From Euglena gracilis (Eukaryota > Euglenida > Euglenophyceae > Euglenales), in the NCBI GenBank assembly GCA_039621445.1, contig CP154957.1:27016541-27080540 (forward strand): 64,000 nt of DNA, written 5' to 3'. The notes under the pieces were generated by a model that had not been told where the DNA came from, did no database searches, and saw nothing but the letters and a program-made list of their open reading frames with translations. Positions 25,801 through 37,800 of this stretch are shown here, in pieces. Within the stretch, counting starts at the first letter, position 1. Every line of letters begins with the position of its first letter. A program made the position numbers and the translations under genes.

Positions 25801-28800
25801 AAAAATTTACAAACCCCTCATTGAGTCAACCAAATTTGGGTTTTCTATGGGCAAACCCAAATTGGAAACAATCTGAATGCAACCCCTCGGGCGGATTGGC
25901 ATAAACCTAAATTTAAACAATTGGTTAATGGGTTGGTTAAAAATGGGGGGGGGGTCCATGCTGACGGATATGCTGGACTGTTGCGTATTTGTTGACCCCT
26001 TGGGAGTGCAAGCCCCTTGGAACGTGGCTGCTTTTAGCTGGGCCATTGATGGGGAGGGGACAGGCAGGTAGGCTGCAAAATACCAAAGTGACAAGGTTTG
26101 CCCCTTGTGCAAATATTATTTCAAAAACAAACTGCACAGTTTTGTTATGGAAAACTGGGTCTAAACTGGGAAAAGGTGGGTGAGAATGCATATATTTGAA
26201 ACGAGACTGGATTTTCTCATGTCAAATTGCTCAAACCTATTCCATGATACAACAAATGCAATCTTTGATGGGGGGAAAAGCAAAGCAATCCTGTGCACAA
26301 CCCGCTCGACAACCTTCTCAACAGGGACCTCAACGATCTGCTGAACCTGCACCTCCACGATCTTTTCCACAATGCGTTTTTGGCAAGGTGATGTGACAAG
26401 ATACGCAGGTATTAAATCCAAGAAAACAGCAAGCTATTTGTATGTGAAAGATTATTTTGTTTTCTCCCTCCCCAACAGATCAAATCAAAATCCTCATGCT
26501 GCAAATTGCAATTGCAACTTAAGAAGCTTGGGAGAAAAAACCTTTTCACATAATCCTGGTTCAACAGGTACTTCCACAGTTTGGGTCACTGGAACTTGCA
26601 CAATCCTCTCCACAACGCACTCCACCGGGACCTCGACAATCTTCTCCACGGGGACCTTCACAATCTTTTCAATAATCTTCTCCACTGGCACCTCCACGAT
26701 CTTCTCCACTTGCACCTCCTTGATCCTCTCCACCACCACCTCCACCGGCACCTCGATTCGCTTTTCCACAGGCACAGTGACAACCCTCTCAATGATCTTT
26801 TCCACTGGAACCTCGATGTAATTGTCCACGTTGACAGTCACCACGCGCTCCACAATCTTCTCCACTGGGACCTCTCGAATGATCTCCTTTGGAACTTCGA
26901 CCAGCTTCTCGACCACAGACACAACAGAGGTTGGAGAAACTTCCCAGAGGACTGGGCACGTCACCTGTAATGCATAATGCACCAATGAACACCTCAGAGA
27001 AAAAAGAGAAGATTTTAGACAGAGAAAGGCATTTTCAAATCAGAATTCCCTGAACATTCTGGAATGACCCTTAATCTGAAACCCTGCGTACGCTTTGGCA
27101 CACCTGAACATCTCCTTCTCCAGGGTAGGGTGGGGAGGAGATGTTCAGGCACCAAATACCGAAAATAAACTTCAACGATCCTGGTACTGAGACACTGCTA
27201 AAGCTTCAGCTGCATCAACACATCAAAAAACACATCCAAAATAACCCCTTGGAAGCACATTTGGGGAAGAGAAATCAGCTCCTTAAAAAAGAAAGTCTTC
27301 CCAACTTGGGAACCTCCACGGTGTGGGTCACTGGCACCTCGACAAGGCGTTCAACCACGCGATCCACGGGAACCTCCTTCAGGACCTCCACAACCCGCTC
27401 CACAATGCGTTCCACCGGGACCTCGATGTGGTGGATCACCTCCACCGGGCGGATGATTTCCACAATCTTCTCCACGGGGACCTCCTTGATGGTCTCCACA
27501 GGCACCTTCACGACCCGCTCCACTATGTGCTCCACGGGAACCTCAACGGGGACCCGCACTATTTGCTGGACGGGGACCTCCACGATCTTCTCCACCTGCA
27601 CTTCACAAACCCTCTCAATGATCTTCTCAACGGGCACTTCAATGATTGTCCTAGCCATGCCCCTTTGGATCGATCCCCCATTCCAATTCTGTCTGAACCC
27701 CGCCTGGGAAACTGTCCTCTACCCTCCGACCTCGCCAAACCTGTCCTCAGAGGGCCTGTGTCCTTCCCTTCCGCTTGCTGGCAATAATTGCATTGCAATG
27801 GCACATATGTGCCAAACGTGGGCAGTTGTTCAGTTTAACAAATGGGAGAAAAAATAAAATTCTTGAACAGTCATACCAAAGAACATCAACCCAGAGCAAA
27901 AGGCAAAGCTGTAAGGTCAAGTGTGCATAGTTATCTGCTCTGAGGAATTTCTGACAGCAAAATCCTAGAGATTTCTTGTGAATTTTCACATGGCTTTCGT
28001 TTCTTCAAACGTTCATCACCCAAGTTGAAAAAAAGACGAAGACTTTTCACCCTTCTGATCAGAAATATGTTCCTCTCCCTGCCCACCAACCGGGTTCATC
28101 GGAGGGTTTTTTTTACCGGGGGGGGGGGGGGTCCAGACCCACCCACCCAACCCAACCCCCTGGGGGGAGGGCTCGTGGACCCACTTTTGTGGGGTCCAAA
28201 AAAAATTTCAGGGGTTCGCATCGAAAATAGAGGAAGACCCGGGGGGTCACATGCACCCCCTCCGACACGGGTCACTGTCCACTTTCAAAAAACCAACCAG
28301 CCATTTTCAAAAACCAGTCACCCACTTCCTGTCCCCCCCGGGGGGGGGGGGGGTGGCCAAAAATCAAAAGTTTTGGTCAAAAATCCAAAAAAAAATTCCA
28401 GCACCGGGTTGCCACTTTCGGGGGTGGGGGGTCTGGAACCAAAACAGTCAGTCACTCCGAAAAAACCGGTCAGTCACCCCCCAGGGCTGTACGGGAAGGA
28501 CTGGGAGGGGGGGTTAGAACCAGGTTTTGAATAGTGCTGAGCTCTTAATAAGCACGACCCCACCCCTCCATTGACCAGGTTTTGAATTTGAATAATACTG
28601 AGCTCTTAATAAGCGTGCACCAACCCTTCATTGACCCCCCCATATAAACCGGCCCACTCCATGGAGCTCTTTTGACTGAAATGCAAGGGTTTTGTGCGCG
28701 AAACGGGGCGCGGGGGGGGGTCGAAAAATGCTCATTTTCGGCTCAAAAATCACCTTTTCTGGGTCCAGGAGGCCAAAAAACATCGTGTGGGGCAAAAAAA

Positions 28801-31800
28801 AGGTTTGCGATTTTTTTCGACATTTTGACCCGAAAATGATCCTAAGTGCGTTGGTTTCGGCCCCAAAACGGGGCGCTGGTGGGTCAAAAAAACGCTCATT
28901 TTCGGCTCAAAAACAGTTTTTCTGGGTCCGGGAAGCCAAAAAAACACCGTTTCGGGCAAAAAAAAATTTTCGATTTTTTTTTGACTTTTTTGGCCCAAAA
29001 CGGCCAAGTCGAACAGTGGAAAAAGTGTACAAAACGGCCATCTGCGCCGAAAACGGCCGTATCTCGGGCTAGGCGGGGAGTTGCGGGGAAATCAAAATAG
29101 TGGCAGATGGGGCGTTCCAAGGGCTTCAAATTAGGTCCCTGGACATTTCCTTTGATTTGGAGATATTTTGAAATTTGACATTTTTTTGGCCGAAATGGCA
29201 GAGTCCAAAGGGGGGGGGGCTTAAAAAGGGGGGGGCAATCCTACCCAGTTTGGACCCCTTCGCGCCCCTCAGGCCTGGCGGGGAGTTGGGGTCAAACCCA
29301 GGTGATTCGGAAAACTAGAACTAAACTAGCTCGCGACTGGAAAAAAAAATCCGGATCATGGTGATAATCCGTCGGTTCTCCTGGTGGCTCCGACCCGGGG
29401 GTTCGGGGGGGGGGGGGTCGAGGGGGGGTTTCCCCCGGTAATCGGGCTGTCTAAGGGCATTTCCCCAAAAAATTCGACGTTTTGCGTTGAAACCCACCTG
29501 GGCCTCCCGCCCGGGACCCAAACCCACCCACCCACCCCCCTCCAAGGTTTTCCGAGTGAAAAAGGAGCCTGGTAAGCATCACAATGGGAAAAATTTTCTC
29601 TGTGTACAGAGAAAATTTTGTTTGTACAACCAATTTTTGGTAACTTTTCGGTGGCACACAGGTGACATGACGCAGAAAAAAATTTGGTGATACAGAAGTA
29701 CAAAAGAATTTATTGGGTGATACGCATGCAATACAGAAAAATTTGCGAAGTGATACACACGATACATAAAAAAATTTTGGGTCACACTAAGTGAGGCACA
29801 CTAAGTGAATGTCTGCCCCCCACCCACCACCCACAGGGTTTCAAGTATTCCCATACAGCCCTGCCAACGCCCCGGGAAATCACTTTCAACTCCGCTTTCA
29901 AAAAACCAGTCACGGGGGGTCCGGGGTGTCCCAAAAGGTCCAAAGGAGCTGCATATCTGACTGGTTTCAACTGCATACATGCAAACCATCTCCCAGGTTT
30001 AATACTCTTTTGTAACCGCAAAATAGACTGAAAATCCCATCTTCCGTAATCTTGGAAATTGACTCTTCCACGGGGGCATGGTCTCCTGAGGAACTCTAAC
30101 AATGCGCTCAATCACCTTCTCCACAGGCACCTCGACAACATCGGTGGAATGAACTGTGACAACCCTCTCGATGCATTTCTCAACAGGTACTTCAATGATG
30201 GTCTCTTGAGGCACCTTCACGATACGCTCAATGATCTTTTCAATAGGCACTTCAATAATATCACGGGTGTGTGTCGCTGCTATGGCCGTGTTTTTATTCG
30301 GGATGAATTTAAATGAACCCAACATGAAATCATCAGTTGCGCAAAACATCAGATAAAAACCACACACACATGAAGGATCCCTCCGCATCAAGGATCAAAA
30401 AAACACACAAAATATGAAGAAGGAAATGGTGAATCGACTGGATTCAGCACAAAGCAAAGATCTAAACATGGTCCTCGTTGAACAGACTTTCTCAATGACC
30501 CGTTCCACGGGCACTTCCACAATCGTTTCTTGGGGCACCTTCACAACCCGCTCAATGATTTTCTCCACGGGCACCTCAATGATATCTCGAGTGTGCGTTT
30601 GCACAACTCGTTCCACAACTTTCTCAACAGGAACTTCCCTAATGGTCTTTGTCAATAACTCTCGCAAAAAGGAAATGGTCATCTATGGCAAAACGGTATG
30701 CCATCCTGCCTGATCGTATGAATATGTGTAATGAAAATGTGTGGAAAATTGGGGTCCCTCTTGTGCAGGGCAGTATGGGAAGGCCTGGTGGGTGCAATGG
30801 CAGTTTGCAAGAAAAAAGTGCTTCGGAAGGGATGGTCGAACCCCCCACCAGGGTTCGATATAAGGACAGGTGGGGGGGGGGGGTGGTCCGGACCCCCCCC
30901 TGCGGGCCGGGGGGGGGGGACACCCCCCCACCTAAACAGGTGCGCGGTCAGGGTGGCCGAAAATTTTTGACCCCCCAAAACGACCAAAAGTGCCATTTTG
31001 GGCACTTTTTGGGCAAAAATGTGCCAAAAATGCAAAAAATTTTCGGCGCAAAGCGCCGGTGGAAAAAATTGACCCTTTTTGGGGGGTCCCGGGCAGGCAC
31101 CTATGGTCACTTCCCATTTTGGTGCTCTGGTCGGCCCTGGTCGGCCCTGGTCGGCCCTGGTCGGCCCTGGTCGGCAAATAGTCGGCCATAGGTGGGGGTA
31201 TCCGTCACAGAAAAAAAGATTGTGAAAAATGACCCAAAATTACCAAAAGGGCGTAAAATGGCCAAAATGCCATAAAATATGCTCATATTGACCCAAATTA
31301 GCCCAATATTTGCCAAATCAGTGACAAATGGCCCCCAAGTTAGCAAAAACTGATCCGTAATGGCCAAAATGGGTGTAAAACTGGGGATTTGTGGGGAAAT
31401 TATCCAAAAATGGGTTGAGTTCTTCAAAATATACAATATACTGACACAAAGTGCTCAAAAATGGTCAAATTGGACCAAAAAGAGACCAAAAAAATGGGCA
31501 AAATAACAAAAAAAGGTCAAAAATGGCTTTAAATGGTCAAAAATGGCCCAAGGGCAGGACAAAATGGCCCAAAATTACAAGAAGTGCGCAAAAAGTGGCC
31601 AGAAATGGTCAAAATAGGTCAAAATTGGTGAATTATGGTGACAAATGGGCCAAAAGGGGACAAAAGAGACCTAAAATGGCCAAAAGCGGCCAAAAGTAGC
31701 CAAAAGTGACAACATGAGCCAGACGAGCCAGAAAAATCTCAAAATCTGGGATAAAATTCCTCATTCTCACTGAAAAAAATGACATCAATCAGAAAAAAAG

Positions 31801-34800
31801 TTGCGCGGTCGGCTGTGGTCGGCTGCGGTCAGCTGCAGTCGGCAACCCACCTATCACAGTCCTGAAACCCGCGGTAACCCGCGGTCGATGCTGCCGGGCC
31901 AGCATCGTCCTGCATCGCCCAGCACCGCCCAGCATCATCAGAGGTGCTTGTTCCAGAGGGAAAGCTGCCAAAATCCTTCATCCATTCCCCTTTGGTCGGC
32001 CAACCACATGCAAGTCGGCCCCGGTCGGCCATGGTCGGCCCTGGTCGGCCCTGGTCGGAACCCCCACCTACGGGGGTCCTGAAAATCATAGTCGGCCCTG
32101 GTCGGCCCTGGTCGGCCATAGGTGCCTGGTCCCGGGAACCCCCCCCGAGGGTCGGTCCGGACCCCCCTGGCAGGGGGGGGGGGGGGGGGGGTCCGGACCC
32201 CCCCCCCTGCGGGCCAGGAGGGGGGGGGGACACCCCCCACCTAAACCATGTACGCCCTCCTTATATCAAACCCTGCCCCCCACCGTTGGGCCAGGGCCCC
32301 GGCGTCTGCACTGGGGGGGGGGGGTCAGGATTTGGCTTGGGGCAAAAATCCTGAGCGGGATCGGGGCCACACCATTGCTTACCGACTTACTGGGGGGGGG
32401 TCACTTTCAGCTTTCAAAAAACCAGTCTCACCAGACCGCCATTTAGTGCGTATCACAACGTATCTGTGATACATTAATTTTATTTTGGTGATACATATGT
32501 GATACATTAAAAAATTTTTGGTGATACATATGTGATACATTAAAAAAAAAATTGGTGATACATGTGTGATACACAATTTTTTTGTCTTTTTTGTCAGCAA
32601 CTTCTCAGCCGCTCCTTCTAAAGGGAACCTTCAAAACGCAAAAGACAGGATTCCGAGACAACAATTCCTCAAACCATTGACAAGAGTAAACCCCCCCCAA
32701 ACCCCCCCAAACCCCCCGGGGTATTATTTTTTCGCCCGAAGTCCCCCGACGGGGGGGTATTCTTTGGGGAGGGTATTATTTCCAAAAATTTTCGAAGTCT
32801 CAAAAATCCCAAAATAGGAACCAAAACCCCCTTTGGGGTCATTTTTTGTACTTTCTCATAAAATTTAGCATTTTTGGAGGCCAGATGATCAGGAAAAAAC
32901 GAAATTTTTCGTAATTTGTTGTCAGAGATTGTTATTTTTACCAAACTTTTCAGGTCAAAATCCGGGTCGTCGGCCCGAGATTTGGGGGGTATTAATTTGG
33001 TGGCCGAAGTCGTACCCCGTATGGGGGGGTATTATTTGGGGGGGGGGGGTATTTGGGGGGAGTATTATTTGGGGGGAGGGTTTTCCTCCCCCCCTCCCGT
33101 GCGCTTGGCCCGGGCCATGATTGAAGGTAAAGCCAGGGGGCCAACCTTAGGGGGACCAAGTTTGCATGTTAAGAATTTTGGCGGCCATGCACAAAGGGCC
33201 AAAAGCCAACTTTAAGAGGGCCAAATTTGCATGTAAGGAGGAGGGCCAAGCGCCCGGGGGGGGGGGGGGTAATCACTATAACCCCGACTACAGATTGGAA
33301 AAACTTTTGCCGGGAGAATTGGCGAGTCGTAACACATTGCCGAAAGCATTATCACAAGAAAAATGTTCCATTTGTCTGCAGAGAGGCAAAAAAAACAAGG
33401 ATGAAAAGCGGAACAGAAAGGGGAAAAAACATTTTGATGTAAAAAAGGAAATTTTTATGAAAAAAATTGGTGATACATATGTGATACATTAAAATTTTAT
33501 TGGTGATACATATGTGATACATTAAAAAATTTTTGGTGATACATATGTGATACATTAATTTTTAGGCTGTGATACATGTGATACGTAAAAAAAAATTTTG
33601 GTGATACATACTAAATGGAGGTCTGAGTCTCACTTCTTGAAAACCAGTCACCGACTTACTACCCCGAGGATCATTCACTATGGCAACTCGGCCAAAAAAA
33701 AATCAAAGGATTTTGGTCAAAAATCCCAAAAAAATTCCGGCAGGCCCCACCCCCCTGGGGGGAGGGGGGTCTGGAGCCAAAAACCAGTCAGTCACCCCCC
33801 CCCGGGGTGGGTGGGTCGGACCCACCTTAAACAATGGTATGATCAGGGCATTGGGACCGAAAATTTTTTGCTTCCCAAAATCAGTTGAAATGCCATTTCG
33901 GGCACTTTTCGGGGAAAAAAAATTGTTAAACAATGCCAAAACTTTTGGGCGCAAAGTGCCAAAAGGAAAATTTTGATCTTTTGGGGGTCCCTGGTTCCTC
34001 CCGGGTTCCCCGACCCCCCACAGGGGGGAGGGGTTGGTCACTGTGGACCAAAATGGCTCCAGTCAGATCAAATCAATGGATTTTGGCCAAAATTGCCCCA
34101 AAAAAGTTTTGGCACCTTTGGCACCGGGTGGCCAGTTTTGGACATTTCTGGCCTTCTGAGTCAACAAGAAGCCCAGCCCTGGGATTCTCAATCACTGAAT
34201 TGCTCCTCCTGGCTTCTGCGTGAAAAATACAATTACCATCTTGGTAATGTTTTTGGAAAAAAACAATTCGTAGCCATTGCTTCTCAATGAGTGATGATTG
34301 TGATCTGTCAAATAAAAATTACTCAGGTCAGGGTTCTCAACACCAAACATCGAAATCCTGCAAAAGCATTTTTTGTCAGCTGCGAGAACTCTTGAGCTCT
34401 TGAGGAACTGTCACAACACGTTCGATCACCTTCTCCACAGGAACCTCGATGATTGTCTCTTGTGGGACCTTCACAGCCAGGCCAATTTTATTAAATACAA
34501 TATATCTGTTCCTCACAGTTGGGGCGGGATTGAAAACCATGCCTTCAATTAATGATCCAAAACCCACCCCCACCCACCGCCTTTTTTTTCAAAAACCCAC
34601 CACGAACGACCCAAAATCAGCCTGGCCTTCAACCGGGTCAATTCACTTGGGGGGGGGGGGGAGGCAACCCACCACCCACCACCCACCGTCCTGTTAAACG
34701 AATCTATGGTTCCCCCTCCCTTCCCGGCATTCATTGCCTCAAGAAAGAAAATTTTAAGCACGTTGGGGAATGCAAGGGGGGGATGCACCAGCCCAGTCCC

Positions 34801-37800
34801 GCAAAAAAATGCACAAAAATGCGCATTTTTGGAAAAATGCGCAAAAATGTTCAACATCTGAGAGAAAAGGCGTAAAAATCATCAAAAAAATTGCTCAAAA
34901 AGTGCAAAGGCACCAAATTTACAAGGATTATATGCGACCATCAGTTAAATATCAGTTGAAAAGTGCGAAAGAAATTCTTCTGACTTGTGTTTTGGCAGGG
35001 AATAGAACAAGCAAAATATGCATTGTGCCGCACAGTGAAAAAAGGTTGCAGAGTGAACTCTTCTCCAACCGAAAATGTTCATCGGAGATCCTGAAAGAAT
35101 TTTCGTATTTTTTTGCATTTTTTTGCCTGTTTGCATTGCTTATTTTGAGATGCCTGATGGCCCCAGGATGGGGTTGCATTTCGCATTCTTGCGCATGTTT
35201 TCGATTGATTTTTTTCAGAATATTTTTTTTCATTTGTGGCGCATGTTTTCGTGATTTACCAATTTTCTCATTTTTGACTGTTTTGCAATTGCAGACAACG
35301 CAGAACCTATGCTTCATTATGCAACAACTTAAAATGCAAAATTGAGCCAGAAAATGGTTTCCCAGGGATTCTGATCAGCTGGGGGGAAAAATGCACAAAC
35401 TGGTTGGTCCAAAATTTTCATTCTGCAAAAAACCATAAATTTTCTCAAAAATGCGAATTTTCAAGGTTCTGGATTATGCATTAAAAAGATATACAAACTA
35501 CGAAATGAGCATATACCCGTGCTTCCAGGCAATGATGGATGACTAAAAAAAAAGCATGACAGGTGCCAGAGGGCAATGATTCGCAAAATGCGCCAGCGAC
35601 AAATGGTCAACAGATGGTCAAGAAGAAATAATAAAAATACTCGGAGTTTCCTGGAACCACCTGAACAATATCTTCCATGAACCCGAAAACTCGAAAATGT
35701 TGGGCTGCACGACCCCTCTGTGCAAAAAAAAGGCCTGCTCACAACACGTTCCACAATCTTCTCAACAGGTACCTCGATGATGTCACGAGTATGGGTCTGG
35801 CAGACACGCTCCACAAGCTTCTCCACAGGTGCCAACAGGGCAGCAAAAAGAGTGGAATTTATCTATCTATGGCATCTGTGGAATATGAAAGCAAGAAAAT
35901 TCCAAATCCAGCCATTTCTGGCCGTGCACCAGAGGTGCACAGAGCTCAGTCAATCCAAAAAAAACCACTCAGTCAACCGCGGGGAGTCAGACGCATCTTA
36001 TACAATGGATCCCTCACAGTTCATTGTGCTTTGTCTTTCAATCATCAAAAACTTTCTCAATTCCGCTTTGTTTTGGAGCAAAATGGATGAATAAAATGTC
36101 CCCTGAAAAAAATAACAACAAGAAAAAATGCATCCAAGCCCATTTTTGACTTCTCATTGTGTGGACAACCAAAGAGCAGGAAGGGGGGAATGAACACTTC
36201 CTCCCCTAAGTGCACTGTGCGGCCCAAGCACCCACCAGGCATTACTCCACAGCTGGCTTCACTGTGACGACGCTGATTGCTCAAGTTCACAACCCCCGCA
36301 GGTGTGCAGTGCTCCTGGACCAGGGTTCGATATAAGGGCAGGTGGGGGAGGGATGGGTCGGACCCCCTCGGTCCAGCAGGGGGGGGGGAAACACCCCCAC
36401 TGTACAGTGGCGCGCAGTCAGGGTGCCTGAAATTCGGCCCGGTGCGAAGCGCCAGCCCCCAAGCCCCCCCCCCACTGCCCCAAGGTCCCCAAAAAAACCT
36501 CTGGTTCGGACTGACCCCGGGGGGGGGGGGGGGGGTACCCAGGGCTCCCACAAAATTTTCCTTCCGGCGCAAAGCGCCGGAAATTTTGGGCATTTTTGGC
36601 GAATATTTTCCCCAAAAAGTGCCAAAAGAAATGGAACTTTGGCTGATTTGGAGGGGACCCACTTTTGGAGGGTCAATTTTGGATCCAAAATTTTTTCGCC
36701 ACAAACCACCAAAAAAAAAAGAGGAAGACTGACCCCGACTGGTGGGGTAATCCCCCCCATTCAAGTGTGCGGTGCCCAAATGGTTTAAATCTAAAAAAAA
36801 TTCACCCCCCCCCCCAAAGCCATTTGACATTGAGCCATTGAACCGCCTTTGAGCAGTGCCCAAATGCGTGCCACACCCCTGAGGATCCGAAACTTCAGTC
36901 CGCACCCACTTAAATGGGGGGGGGGGTCCCCGGTTCACGGATTAAAAAAAAATCTCTGGTAAATATGAACCCCGAAACCCAATGAGTCCAATGGATGGAA
37001 TGGGTCCTGGTGTGTTGGGGGGCACCAATTTTTTGGTCAAAGTTCTCCTTCGACATAAAGATGACAAGGATGACAAAGGCACAAGGAATTCTCCCTTTCT
37101 ATACAAAAATCGACCGACACTAACAGATTCAGCAGGGGCGCCGGGCGCGAGCGAGCGAAGCGAGCCGCCCGGCGCCCCTGCTGAATCTGTTAGTGTCGGT
37201 CGATTTTTCTAAAACCTATTTTGTCTGGGCCCGACGCCTGTCTTGATATTCATTCGACCGAACCGCCAGGACGGAAATATGGTCAAAAAAGTGGTTTTTG
37301 GCCCATTAACGGGCGCCTGAATGGAAATCGACCGACATAAACGGGCGCCTGAATGGAAATCGACCGACATAAACGGGCGCCTGAATGGAAATCGACTGAC
37401 ATAAACGGGCGCCTGAATGGAAATCGACTGACATAAACGGGCGCCTGAATGGAAATCGACTGACATAAACGGTTTCCGATGTCTTGGAAATCGACCAACC
37501 TTTTGTTTCCTTTTTGAATGCCTTTTTGTTCCGTTTTGGGACATTGTCAGTTTCAGCCTGAAACCCGTTAATGTCGACCAATCTTTTGCCTTTTTTTTCG
37601 GAATTCTTTTTTCTTTTTTTCAATCTCTATATCAAGAACTGCGTCTTAAACGCAGACTCTGACCTGAGTCTGCGTTTCGAAACGCAGACTCAGGCCGAAT
37701 AACAGACTGAGCGTTTCGAAACACAGACTCAGGCCAGAGTCTGCGTTTTTTTAGAAACACAGATTTTGACCAAAGCCATGTTGCTACGAACACAGCCTTG

